Positions 1 to 8,429 of a DNA stretch of 25,787 nucleotides are shown in pieces. The notes below the pieces were generated by a model. It saw nothing but the letters and a program-made list of their open reading frames with translations. It was not told where the DNA came from and searched no databases. Location of the stretch: IMG/VR virus record IMGVR_UViG_3300010885_042661, positions 1 through 25,787 of that record. One strand, given 5' to 3'. Source of the stretch: a virus. A program made the translations under genes and the position numbers. Each line of letters begins with the position of its first letter. The stretch's first letter is position 1.

Positions 1-22
1 CTTTTTTAAATAGATTGGTCAT
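1..22 (-). CDS. Possible 5' end of a truncated gene downstream of the sigma factor
   Basis: After the TAG stop of the sigma gene, the minus strand has an ATG at 22-20 followed by six open codons (MTNLFKK) before the window ends. An AGTAGG sequence sits directly against the ATG, which is too close for a normal ribosome binding site. Strand and spacing fit a gene co-transcribed with the sigma factor, but seven codons cannot be identified and this could be chance. Confidence 0.25.
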
Positions 23-34
23 CCTACTATTATA

Positions 35-943
35 CTACTCATCGAGACTGCTTACAACCGGTCCGGACATGTCAGCCATTGATTGTTTGCCAGAATTTTG
101 TCGAGTCCAGGATGGATTCAATCCATTGATTTCCAAAATGTCATCGCGAATGTTTTGCATTTTCTTTTCAATGTTCAACACACGAGTGAAACTGTTGGTA
201 ATGGCAGCAGTGTAGTAGGCAAAAGGATTTTGCGATTTTGATTCGTCAAATTGCAAACCAATTTGGCTGAGTTGTAGCAGGGCCTGCCCACGCATTTCTT
301 CATTGTAAGTGTACCCACGCCAGTTTGATCTTGTGGCATAGCGTTCGCACAGTTTCATAAACATGTTGGCCAACTTGCGTGTCATGTTGCCATGATCTCT
401 AGAATACTCGCCGGTTTCTAAATCACCTTTCCAATGACTCCGGCCCACAGCATAAGGTATCTTGTGGTCAGTCACACGATAATGAAAGAAGGGAGGGAAG
501 TTTACTCGAACATGCACAGGATCTAACACAGGTTCGTCCACTAGATCTTCAATGGGATCTTCAGGAGGAAGTTCATCAAAAATCAAAATGTCTTCAATTT
601 TTTTCTTTTTTACGGCAGTTTTGGGAATCTTCTTGGGTGCCATGGGTATGTGTTCCCAGGTCATGATTCTAAACACCAATTCTGTGTTTTCAATTTTCTT
701 TTCGTTGACAATCTCACCAGTGGTTTTCTTGATCCTATCTGCTCGATTTCGTCGGGCTTCAGCAATGGTACGCTGGTTAATTTTGCTCACGTTGGGCAAG
801 ATAATATCATACTGATGATCACGTTCAGGATCTTGGTAACAGCAGTAGGTATTTTTGCTTAGATGAATCTCTTTCAACAGATCTTTGTTGTTGAGATAAT
901 TGACTTTTGGCGCAGGTTTGTCGCCGATGTATGATGTTGCCAT
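35..943 (-). CDS. 55: gp55-like late-transcription sigma factor with N-terminal extension
   Basis: This is a T4 gp55-family sigma factor, which replaces the host sigma on RNA polymerase and directs it to late promoters of the TATAAATA type. The family signature is at residues 184-282: an N-M-T-R-K-L-A start, then NWRGYTYNEEMRGQALLQLS, FDESKSQNPFAYYT, and a basic IEKKMQNIRDD stretch ending in NPSWTRQ. This is the region-2-like core. T4 gp55 is about 185 aa, whereas this protein is 302 aa. The extra length is an N-terminal domain (residues 1-110, with CCYQ and an Arg/Lys-rich stretch at 64-83), a lysine cluster (111-116) and an acidic, proline-rich linker (118-143). The start is supported by AGGAGAG at 957-951, 7 nt from the ATG. 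It is the only complete minus-strand gene here and diverges from the structural operon. The family assignment is firm; the role of the extension is unknown. The short acidic C-terminus (SSLDE) might be a sliding-clamp contact as in T4, but this is inference. Confidence 0.88.
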   Translation of the reverse strand: MATSYIGDKPAPKVNYLNNKDLLKEIHLSKNTYCCYQDPERDHQYDIILPNVSKINQRTIAEARRNRADRIKKTTGEIVNEKKIENTELVFRIMTWEHIPMAPKKIPKTAVKKKKIEDILIFDELPPEDPIEDLVDEPVLDPVHVRVNFPPFFHYRVTDHKIPYAVGRSHWKGDLETGEYSRDHGNMTRKLANMFMKLCERYATRSNWRGYTYNEEMRGQALLQLSQIGLQFDESKSQNPFAYYTAAITNSFTRVLNIEKKMQNIRDDILEINGLNPSWTRQNSGKQSMADMSGPVVSSLDE

Positions 944-968
944 TTACTGACTCTCCTAATATGTACTT

Positions 969-996
969 ATTGTAGCATATTTACAACAGTTGTCAA
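969..996 (-). promoter_or_regulatory. Sigma70-type promoter for the sigma factor gene
   Basis: Read on the minus strand there is TTGACA (996-991), a 16-bp spacer (990-975) and TACAAT (974-969) preceded by TGC, i.e. an extended -10. The predicted start is near 962, giving a leader of about 19 nt that contains the AGGAGAG ribosome site. The -35 is a perfect consensus and the -10 matches 5 of 6. This suits a phage sigma gene that must be transcribed by host polymerase before late expression. Predicted by eye only. Confidence 0.7.
980..996. promoter_or_regulatory. Dyad symmetry overlapping the -35 box, possible operator
   Basis: The minus strand reads TTGACAAC-T-GTTGTAAA, an imperfect palindrome (7 of 8 arm positions pair) centred in the promoter spacer and covering the -35 hexamer. 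A repressor bound here would block the sigma promoter. No regulator is identifiable in the window, and short palindromes are common, so this is tentative. Confidence 0.3.
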
Positions 997-1028
997 CCTT
1001 TTGTATAAACTATGCCGTTTATTTTTTA

Positions 1029-1036
1029 GGTAAATA
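1029..1036 (+). promoter_or_regulatory. T4-late-type promoter element upstream of the structural operon
   Basis: GGTAAATA (followed by TC) resembles the T4 late consensus TATAAATA in its last six bases. If used as a -10, transcription would start near 1042, giving a leader of about 12 nt in which AAGGA (1041-1045) is the ribosome site, 8 nt before the ATG at 1054. The gp55-like protein encoded divergently is the expected reader. Two mismatches to the T4 consensus lower confidence. Confidence 0.5.
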
Positions 1037-1053
1037 TCACAAGGACTACTCAC

Positions 1054-3651
1054 ATGGCAGAAAATACCAACCAGAGCATTTTTATTATTAACGCACAAGG
1101 CGCCTACGATTCTACTCAGGTAACTCAGGCTGTGTATGATGCATGGACACAAAACAACACACTCACAGCCATTGGGTCTGATGGTTTGTCGGTGGACATT
1201 GTTGGTGGCGTTAACAAAACCAGTCTATCAACTGACTCAACACCGCAGGTTGTGAATGGATATTCCCAAGATGTAGTTGGCACATTTGATGCAAACACCT
1301 TGTATGAACAAGCAGTTGTTCAAAATGCGGCTGTGACATTGACCAACGCAGAAGTACTTGAAATTTTACAAGAAAATATAGATGCCGCTGTTGCACTCAG
1401 AAACGAAGTGCTTGCAGATTCTGCAATTGATCCAAACACATTCACCATTAGAGACGGTGATATTAACAGCTCAACATATGGTAAGATTGTAACAACTACC
1501 ACGGCAGTTGATGCTGCCATTGATGCTGCCTATGCGGCCTATGACGTATTTAAAAACAATCCACAAGCATTTGTTGAAGTGATCAGAGCACCGGCATTGA
1601 CAGCATTGGAAGACTTGCTGATTGATGTCGCAGGCGGCGTAAGAGCCGTGGATATTGATTTTGTGCCGTTTGGCGGGCAAGTAAATTCTACTACTGTGGA
1701 TACCACAGGTCAAACAGTCAGTCAATCCAGTATTGCCACTGCCAGTCAAACATTTATATCAAATCAAAATCTCTCAACCACTTTAACAGGTGACAGCATC
1801 AGTGCTGCCGATCAGGCTGCGTTTGACCTACAACTGATTAGAATTCAAGAAGTCAATCAAGAAGTACAAGGCGATCCCATAATTCGACAGATCCTGTCAG
1901 ACATCAAAGGCACATTTAATACAGAAGCCGAGCTTCGTGCAGCCGCTGGTGCCGCAGTTGCTGACTACTTTGGTATCAACAATCCTTTGGGCCAATCAGC
2001 CATCGATCGAGCCATAAAAACAATAACAGCACAGTTGCCAGGTGTAAATGAAATTAGAACTATTGCAGGAGCCGCAGGAACTGGCATAGCAATTACAGAT
2101 ATTGTAAATCAAAACAATATTAGTCTTCAAGACATTTATAATGTGGGCAAGGCTGTGGCATTGATTGTTAATCCTGCACTAAGAGTTCCATTGGCTGTGG
2201 CCGAAGGACTATATGGTCTAACAACAGGAACCACACAGGCTGCCATAGCCACAGTGACAGACAGTTTTACAACCCTAACCGGTGGTGGAGGTGGAGCCGA
2301 AGGCGAATTGCCGGGAGACTTGACAGCCTACAATGTACCCAACACTGGCAACTCACAATCTTTTCAAGCCACTGCCACTGCCGCAGATGCCACTGTGGCA
2401 GAAAACCTAGCATTGGCAGAAGCACGTACTCTGGCCTTTGACACATTTGGGGCCACAAACACAGGATTCACTGGTGTAGATCAAGTCAATGTCAGAATCA
2501 ACGACAATGGTACCTACACAGCAACCTACTCAATTTCTGCACAATCTTATCAAGGTCCGGCCGCAGTCAGCAACAATGATGCCACTGCCGCAGGTATCAA
2601 TGCAACAATTGCAGAACAAAACACAGATGGCATCATACCTACGACAGCACCAGGTGCTGTACAAAATATCTATCAGTACCCTGTGGGACCCAACGGCCAA
2701 ACTCCCTACGACGACAACGGCAATTTGAATCCTGGCTGGGCATTGAATGAAAACAACGATCCTGTGTATGTTGGAGATGATTTTTTTGATCCCACTACCT
2801 TGGCATCAGCCGCCGCATCAAGACAACAAGCCACACTGGCCAGTGCTCGCAGTCAGGCAGCACAGCAGGCACAACGCAAACAAGCCAATGATGGCGACTG
2901 GCGTGTTAAATTGAGACTGGCTCCAGGTGCAGAATATCTCTACAAAGACCCAGGCCTAAACAGCAATGGCATACTTTGGCCCTTGAATGTCACAGACGGT
3001 GTGATATTCCCCTACATGCCTGTGATCAACACATCATATCATGCCAACTACAGCACGTATGATCTAACACACTCAAACTATCGCGGATACTTTTATCAGA
3101 ACAGTTATGTGGGTGAAGTCAACATGACAGCAACTTTTACAGCACAGGATACCAAAGAAGCAGAATACATGCTGGCAGTGATACATTTCTTCCGTTCGGC
3201 AACCAAGATGTTCTATGGACAAGATGCACCTGGTCGTGGATCACCCCCGCCTTTGGTTTACTTGCAAGGACTGGGCGAGTATCAGTTCAATTTGCATCCT
3301 TGTCTAATCAGTCAATTTACCTATAATCTGCCCAATGATGTTGACTACATTCGTGCTCGCAGTCCCAATCTTGTGGGAACAAACTTGCAGATCAAACGTG
3401 ATCGCAAGACCAACCCCACAAATCCGTTCTCGGCTGCAATTGAAAGACTCAACGCAATTGGTCAGCCCAAAGGTGGCATCAACATACCGCCAGCACCACC
3501 AACACTGGGTACCAACTCACCTACCTATGTTCCAACCAAGATTGAAATACAATTGACTCTATTGCCCACACAGACTCGACAACAAGTCAGTCAAGAATTT
3601 AGTTTACAAAAATTTGCCAATGGCAACTTGCTCAAAGGAGGGTTCTGGTAA
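1054..3651 (+). CDS. Baseplate tail-tube cap/initiator-like protein (gp48/gp54 type)
   Basis: An 865-aa virion protein. The C-terminal third (about residues 612-865) looks like the conserved domain of tube-cap/tube-initiator proteins in aquatic T4-like phages: DWRVKLRL, a DGVIFPYMPVINTSY strand, YTHSNY-like YDLTHSNYRGYF, FTAQDTKEAEYMLAVIHFFR, and a C-terminal FANGNLLKGGFW. In T4, gp48 and gp54 sit on the hub and nucleate the tail tube. The N-terminal 600 residues are rich in Ala, Thr, Asn and Gln, with a hydrophobic, glycine/alanine-rich stretch at 332-400, a GGGGG hinge near 412 and a long low-complexity linker. T4 gp48 and gp54 are about 320-365 aa, so this protein is more than twice as long. 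AAGGA precedes the ATG by 8 nt. The gene ends in a TAATG overlap with gp53. The choice between gp48 and gp54 is not possible here; the structural role is likely, the exact name is inference. Confidence 0.6.
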   Translation: MAENTNQSIFIINAQGAYDSTQVTQAVYDAWTQNNTLTAIGSDGLSVDIVGGVNKTSLSTDSTPQVVNGYSQDVVGTFDANTLYEQAVVQNAAVTLTNAEVLEILQENIDAAVALRNEVLADSAIDPNTFTIRDGDINSSTYGKIVTTTTAVDAAIDAAYAAYDVFKNNPQAFVEVIRAPALTALEDLLIDVAGGVRAVDIDFVPFGGQVNSTTVDTTGQTVSQSSIATASQTFISNQNLSTTLTGDSISAADQAAFDLQLIRIQEVNQEVQGDPIIRQILSDIKGTFNTEAELRAAAGAAVADYFGINNPLGQSAIDRAIKTITAQLPGVNEIRTIAGAAGTGIAITDIVNQNNISLQDIYNVGKAVALIVNPALRVPLAVAEGLYGLTTGTTQAAIATVTDSFTTLTGGGGGAEGELPGDLTAYNVPNTGNSQSFQATATAADATVAENLALAEARTLAFDTFGATNTGFTGVDQVNVRINDNGTYTATYSISAQSYQGPAAVSNNDATAAGINATIAEQNTDGIIPTTAPGAVQNIYQYPVGPNGQTPYDDNGNLNPGWALNENNDPVYVGDDFFDPTTLASAAASRQQATLASARSQAAQQAQRKQANDGDWRVKLRLAPGAEYLYKDPGLNSNGILWPLNVTDGVIFPYMPVINTSYHANYSTYDLTHSNYRGYFYQNSYVGEVNMTATFTAQDTKEAEYMLAVIHFFRSATKMFYGQDAPGRGSPPPLVYLQGLGEYQFNLHPCLISQFTYNLPNDVDYIRARSPNLVGTNLQIKRDRKTNPTNPFSAAIERLNAIGQPKGGINIPPAPPTLGTNSPTYVPTKIEIQLTLLPTQTRQQVSQEFSLQKFANGNLLKGGFW

Positions 3652-3950
3652 TGGCTGTTTACGACTCAACTAGTCCTTATTTCTTCACACCTACCACGCA
3701 GTTCTATCTGGATCCCATGGTCAACAGACCCATTCCCAAAGAAACTGATGACAACCTCATGATGATCAATCAAACATATCAATACCGACCCGACTTGTTG
3801 GCATTTGACTTGTATGATCAGCCTGGCCTATGGTGGGTCTTCTATCAGCGCAATCCCAATACTTTGACAGCACCACCTTGGGATTTTGTAGCAGGCAAAA
3901 CAATTTACATTCCAAAAATAACAACCTTACGCACCACACTAGGGTTTTAA
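3651..3950 (+). CDS. 53: Baseplate wedge protein gp53, short LysM-like form
   Basis: A 99-aa protein matching the gp53/LysM-type baseplate wedge family, which in T4 clamps wedges together around the hub. The recognisable part is RPDLLAFDLYDQPGLWWVFY (residues 46-65), followed by RNPNTLTAPPWDF and AGKTIYIPK (81-89): the helix-helix-strand pattern of a LysM fold that ends in an IYIP strand. T4 gp53 is about 196 aa, so this is close to the LysM module alone. The start is set by a strong AAGGAGGG at 3635-3642, inside the preceding gene, 8 nt before an ATG that overlaps the upstream TAA (TAATG). That layout suggests translational coupling with the tube-cap gene. Confidence 0.75.
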   Translation: MAVYDSTSPYFFTPTTQFYLDPMVNRPIPKETDDNLMMINQTYQYRPDLLAFDLYDQPGLWWVFYQRNPNTLTAPPWDFVAGKTIYIPKITTLRTTLGF

Positions 3951-3953
3951 CAC

Positions 3954-6932
3954 ATGGCAACACTAGCACAATTAGAAGCACTGTATCAAGAGAAAGTTGC
4001 TGAACGCAATGCCTTAGGCGCCAGATATGAAGCCGGCGAAACTTATCTCTTGCCGGACATTCAAGCATTGAATACAGAAATTCGTGCCTTGGTCTTACAA
4101 ATAGAAGCCTTCCAATCTAGACCCGTTCAAAGTACAGGACAAACAGTGGCCAACGCACAGTTGGCCAATGACGACAGAGCCGATACTGTAAGACCCAACC
4201 CACCTCAATCACAACTTACCACTGATGGTCAGGTGGTTCCTACACCACAGACCACAACACCATCCAATGCCACAGGGTATGAAAACAATTCAGATGCAGG
4301 CACAGACGGAGTGTTGCGTCCTGCAGGTCGTGTGCAAAGCACACCTGGCACAGTGGCCAATCCTGGTGCGGCTGTGCCCAATGGCACTAATAATTACACG
4401 GTCCTTGGCGACTTTATAGAGAACGGTACGATCTATCCAGGATCCACGCCTGGTGCTGCCGCAGGCAGCGATGATTCAGGTGCAGGCATGAATGCTGTGG
4501 CTGCTGCCTTGCAGAATTTATATGGCACCAATAGTGAAAGAGTAACGCCTCAGCCTAACATACTTGATCGCTATGCTTCGTATACCTACAACATCAGTAT
4601 CTATCTTGCTACACCCACTCAGTATCAACGATTGATTACCAACAAACGCAAAAGTGTTTCGGGATTCAGTCTATTGATGAGCAGTGCCGGATACCCAACT
4701 ACTGGATCATCATTTAACAATGAAACAGAAACACTCAATGAGACATTTACACAAACATCTCAGGCCAGTCGCAATCAATTCTTTCCATTGGATTACTATC
4801 TAGATGGTGTGCAACTCAAAACGCTGGTCAATGGCAAAGGCACCATGAGTGCGCATAGTGCGACAGAATTGAGTTTTCGTGTGATTGAGCCCAATGGTAT
4901 CACGTTCATACAAAATCTTGCCGCTGCCACCAATGCTCTAGCACAAAAAACCACAGACGACAGCAATGCTTATCTGAATCAATTGTATCTCATGGTCATA
5001 CGATTCTATGGCTACGACATCAATGGCAAACTCATACAGGCCACTACAGAAAGCAATGCTAATCAGAGTGATAGAACAGCCATCTCAGAAAAGTTCATAC
5101 CGTTTATATTCACAGGCATAAAATTCAAAATTGGCAACAAACTTACCGAGTATGATTGTCAAGCAGTGACACCACAAAACATGATTGCATCTGGACAACA
5201 GCGCGGTGTGATCCCTTACAACATAGAGTTGACTTCCAAAACTCTCAACGAACTGCTGTCGGTAGATCTGGCAAAAGCACTAAATGGTTATCAAGCTCAG
5301 TTTGTGAAAGACGGCATATTCACCTATGCAGACCAATACGAATTTAAATTGTTAGCACCACTAGATTCCACAGCAGTGAGTGTGGTTCCACCAGGCCAGA
5401 CAAACATAACTTCCACGCCCATGGTCAATGTGGAAAATGCTCGAGCCGCTTTGTTGATGAGCACCAACAGTGTGGACAAAACAAGCAAAAACAACAGCGC
5501 CATAGCAGGACAAAGCATAGTGCAGTTCATTGATCAAAAAGTTCGCACCAGTGACTATGTGTATCTGCAACAGAACAAAATATATGATCCCAAAACCAAT
5601 CAACTCAAAGACAAGCCTGGCGCCGGCAAACTGTTTGCCTGGTACCGTATAGGTCTACAGGCTGTGCCACAACTGGACAAATGGGATCCAAAACGCAGTG
5701 ACTATGCATACACAATCACTTACCAAGTGGCTCCATATCTTGTGACCGACGTGCTGTCAGACTATTTTCCTCAAAGTCCACGATGGACAGCACCCAAAGA
5801 ATACTATCATTGGTTCACTGGACAAAACAGTCAGATTCTGGACTACAATCAAGACTTCAACAATCTCTATTACTTTGTGGTCAACTCCGCACAAAACACT
5901 TATTCTGCATCGCCTTTGAAAAATGCATCCAAAAAAGGATATCAGCCCAACAGCAATCAAAGTTCGCAGGGCATTGAAGGCAAGGTCAATGAACCCAGTG
6001 CCAATGCCGCTGACTATTTGTACAGTCCAGCAGACCTGGCGCGAGTCAGAATGACCATCATTGGCGACCCAGACTGGATACAGCAAGGCGATGTCTGGGA
6101 AGGCATATCAGGAGATAATTTTACATCGGCTGCATTTTTACCTGACGGCACAATCAACTACGAAAGCCGCGAGCCTTTGTTTGATGTGATATTCAATACG
6201 CCAGCAGACTATAACTCAGCCAAAGGTATTGTGGATACTGGATCAGGCACCCAACCACTGAATCAACCAACAGGTACTGCCAGAACCATTGAACAACGAG
6301 CAAGATACAAGGCCTATCAAGTCACACATTATTTCAATCAAGGCAAGTTCACACAAGATCTTGAAGGCGTACTAGTACTACCAGAAGTGTCCACAAACAC
6401 AGCCGCTGCCAATGCACAACAAGCACAAACTTCTTTCCCAGTTACCAATACTGTGACAGGTACTGTCAATGACGTTGACCTAAGTACCACACGAACACCA
6501 GAAAATTCTGCTGCCGCTATCACAACAGCAGGCGGTAATTCACTGCCCTGGACTGCTGTGAACCAACAAATAGTATTTGGATCAGCATCACAGCTCAACA
6601 CAGCAACAGATCTCAATTCTACTGCTCTACAATCATTGACTGTGTTGGCACCCACTTCTGCTGGGTTGTTAATTGGCACAGCCACCTCTGTGTCCAACAC
6701 TAATTACGCTACTGGTGGGGTGAATGTTCAACAGGTATCCACTGTTGTGCCATTGATTGCAGGTGGAACACAAGTGGTCACATCTGAACAACAAGCAACA
6801 GAACTGTATAATCAGGGCTTGATAACATTCCAATCAGCAAATCGAGCCACTGTTGACATTAGGTCAAGAACAGTGGCACAACAGTCACCAGTGACAGCCA
6901 GCGCATTACAACAAGGAAGTAGAGATCCATAA
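3954..6932 (+). CDS. Large virion protein, putative baseplate hub component
   Basis: A 992-aa protein that I do not recognise as one named T4 product. Residues 2-56 form a likely coiled coil (regular Leu/Ala/Ile spacing, many Glu/Gln). A Thr/Gln/Pro/Gly-rich linker follows to about residue 200. The folded core, about 205-830, begins YTYNISIYLATPTQYQRLI and holds PLDYYLDGVQLKTLVNGKG, LYLMVIRFYGYD, FIPFIFTGIKFKIGNKLTEY, WYRIGLQAVPQLDKWD and a late RVRMTIIGDPDWIQQGDVW. The C-terminal 160 residues are low-complexity Thr/Ala/Gln/Val. The gene lies 3 nt after gp53 and overlaps gp5 by TAATG, the place expected for a hub ring protein that binds gp5, such as gp27. The GDPDWIQQGD motif is typical of phage structural domains near hubs. 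The hub assignment rests on context; only AGGG (3941-3944) could serve as a weak ribosome site, so coupling to gp53 is likely. Confidence 0.5.
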   Translation: MATLAQLEALYQEKVAERNALGARYEAGETYLLPDIQALNTEIRALVLQIEAFQSRPVQSTGQTVANAQLANDDRADTVRPNPPQSQLTTDGQVVPTPQTTTPSNATGYENNSDAGTDGVLRPAGRVQSTPGTVANPGAAVPNGTNNYTVLGDFIENGTIYPGSTPGAAAGSDDSGAGMNAVAAALQNLYGTNSERVTPQPNILDRYASYTYNISIYLATPTQYQRLITNKRKSVSGFSLLMSSAGYPTTGSSFNNETETLNETFTQTSQASRNQFFPLDYYLDGVQLKTLVNGKGTMSAHSATELSFRVIEPNGITFIQNLAAATNALAQKTTDDSNAYLNQLYLMVIRFYGYDINGKLIQATTESNANQSDRTAISEKFIPFIFTGIKFKIGNKLTEYDCQAVTPQNMIASGQQRGVIPYNIELTSKTLNELLSVDLAKALNGYQAQFVKDGIFTYADQYEFKLLAPLDSTAVSVVPPGQTNITSTPMVNVENARAALLMSTNSVDKTSKNNSAIAGQSIVQFIDQKVRTSDYVYLQQNKIYDPKTNQLKDKPGAGKLFAWYRIGLQAVPQLDKWDPKRSDYAYTITYQVAPYLVTDVLSDYFPQSPRWTAPKEYYHWFTGQNSQILDYNQDFNNLYYFVVNSAQNTYSASPLKNASKKGYQPNSNQSSQGIEGKVNEPSANAADYLYSPADLARVRMTIIGDPDWIQQGDVWEGISGDNFTSAAFLPDGTINYESREPLFDVIFNTPADYNSAKGIVDTGSGTQPLNQPTGTARTIEQRARYKAYQVTHYFNQGKFTQDLEGVLVLPEVSTNTAAANAQQAQTSFPVTNTVTGTVNDVDLSTTRTPENSAAAITTAGGNSLPWTAVNQQIVFGSASQLNTATDLNSTALQSLTVLAPTSAGLLIGTATSVSNTNYATGGVNVQQVSTVVPLIAGGTQVVTSEQQATELYNQGLITFQSANRATVDIRSRTVAQQSPVTASALQQGSRDP

Positions 6933-8428
6933 TGGGAGATAATGTACAACGAAGTCAAGGACGAGGATCAGGTTACAAGTTTGATCGTGGCGGCATGCCC
7001 GCAGAAATGGGTCCTTACATTGGCACAGTCAAAAGCAATGTTGACCCCACACGCGGCGGCCGACTACGAGTGTGGATTGAGCAATTCTCAGGTCCTGATC
7101 AAACCAAAGATAGTCTGTGGCGCACAGTAAAATATCTGCCACCATTTTATGGTGTGACCCCACAGTCGGGTACCAATCAAGGTGCAGGTACCTATGTGGG
7201 CAATCCCAACGCTTATGGCATGTGGTTCACACCTCCTGATCTAGGCACACAAGTTATTTGTTTTTTCATTGCTGGTGATCCCGACGATGGTTACTACATA
7301 GGATGTGTACCTTCACCTGGATTGAATCACATGATTCCGGCCATTGGCGCCAGTACCAAGTATCAAGCCGACAACAACGTTCAGAAACCCTATTTTGTGG
7401 GTGCCACACAGGTTCCTGTGGTTGAAATAAATGACGCCAACAATGCTGTGGCTGGCAATCCTAAATTCTATGATCAGGTCAAACCTGTGCATTCGTATGT
7501 GTCAGGACAGATGATTCAGCAAGGTCTAATCAAAGATGTCATTAGAGGACCAATTACCAGCAACAGCCAACGTGAAAGCCCGTCTGCTGTGTTTGGTATA
7601 TCAACTCCGGGTCGTGCCATTTATCAAGGCGGTCTATCTGAAGTTGACATCAAAGCCAAACTTGAAGCAGGCACAGTGAAGCCACAAGAAGCCACTGTGA
7701 TAGGACGTCGAGGCGGCCACAGCATTGTGATGGATGACGGTAATCTACAAGGCTACGACAATTTGATTAGAATTCGCACCAGCAAAGGTCATCAAATTAC
7801 CATGAGTGATGACGGCGATTGTTTTTACATCACACATGCCAATGGTCAATCCTGGATTGAGTTAGGATCTGAAGGCACAGTAGATATATTCAGCACCAAT
7901 TCTGTCAACGTGCGTACCAAGGGAGAAATCAATCTACATGCTGACAAAACCATCAACATGTATGCAGGCGAAAGTTTCAACATCAAGAGTCCCATTGTCA
8001 ACATTGAAGGGGCACAAAAACTTGCACTGACATCGGCCGGTACACTAGCAATAAAATCCACTGCCGCCTTGTCAGTCAACAGCGATGGATCTTTGAGCTT
8101 GTCGGGCAGTTTGGCCAGTTTGAAATCAGATGGGGCACTGGTTCTTAAAGGCCGACCCATTGACCTTAACGGAGCAATTCCTGCCATACCTGGCCTGCCT
8201 ACTTCAGGTATTCAAGATGTACAATTGCCCGACACTATATTTAAAACCAACATTGGCTGGGAAGTTGAGCAAGGAAAAATCACAACCATTGTGAGTAGAG
8301 CACCCACCCACGAACCTTACCCTTATCATAATCTTGGCGTACCAGTATCAATCACATTGTCAGGAGCCACAACAGATCAAACTAACAACACGTTGCCCCC
8401 AGGTTTTTCTATATCAAGAGGAGTATAG
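6932..8428 (+). CDS. 5: gp5-like baseplate central spike, OB-fold plus beta-helix, no lysozyme
   Basis: A 498-aa central spike protein of the gp5/VgrG type. Residues 27-135 are the OB-fold: GPYIGTVKSNVDPTRGGRLR, then VWIEQF, WFTPPDLGTQVICFFIAGDP and DDGYYIGCVP. Residues 262-412 are a repetitive beta-helix like those of gp5 and VgrG (GHSIVMDDG, IRIRTSKGHQITMSDDGD, SWIELGSEGTVDIFS, then short Ile/Leu/Ser/Asn repeats). A conserved-looking tail follows (VSRAPTHEPYPYHNLG, 454-469). T4 gp5 has a lysozyme domain between these parts; residues 136-260 here have no lysozyme-like catalytic arrangement I can see. The start overlaps the upstream stop (TAATG), with AGAG at 6921-6924 or AAGGA at 6913-6917 as ribosome site. 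It acts at the tip of the tail hub in cell-envelope penetration. Confidence 0.85.
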   Translation: MGDNVQRSQGRGSGYKFDRGGMPAEMGPYIGTVKSNVDPTRGGRLRVWIEQFSGPDQTKDSLWRTVKYLPPFYGVTPQSGTNQGAGTYVGNPNAYGMWFTPPDLGTQVICFFIAGDPDDGYYIGCVPSPGLNHMIPAIGASTKYQADNNVQKPYFVGATQVPVVEINDANNAVAGNPKFYDQVKPVHSYVSGQMIQQGLIKDVIRGPITSNSQRESPSAVFGISTPGRAIYQGGLSEVDIKAKLEAGTVKPQEATVIGRRGGHSIVMDDGNLQGYDNLIRIRTSKGHQITMSDDGDCFYITHANGQSWIELGSEGTVDIFSTNSVNVRTKGEINLHADKTINMYAGESFNIKSPIVNIEGAQKLALTSAGTLAIKSTAALSVNSDGSLSLSGSLASLKSDGALVLKGRPIDLNGAIPAIPGLPTSGIQDVQLPDTIFKTNIGWEVEQGKITTIVSRAPTHEPYPYHNLGVPVSITLSGATTDQTNNTLPPGFSISRGV

Positions 8429-8429
8429 C

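Noticed and set aside
552-815. 87-aa plus-strand frame with a hydrophobic start
   Set aside because: It is antisense to the lysine-rich and acidic linker of the sigma factor; poly-Phe comes from the reverse complement of Lys codons.
990-1013. Plus-strand sigma70 promoter from TTGTCA and TATAAA
   Set aside because: The two boxes are only 8 bp apart, too close for a sigma70 promoter.
5757-6086. 109-aa minus-strand frame
   Set aside because: It is antisense to the folded core of the 992-aa protein, has no ribosome site and no recognisable protein features.
6932-8428. Lysozyme domain expected in gp5
   Set aside because: I looked between the OB-fold and the beta-helix (residues 136-260) and found no lysozyme-like catalytic arrangement.
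8334-8429. Upstream in-frame ATG that would add 32 residues to the protein after gp5
   Set aside because: It overlaps gp5 by 95 nt, and the ATG at 8430 has an ideal AGAGGAG and begins with a recognisable phage motif.
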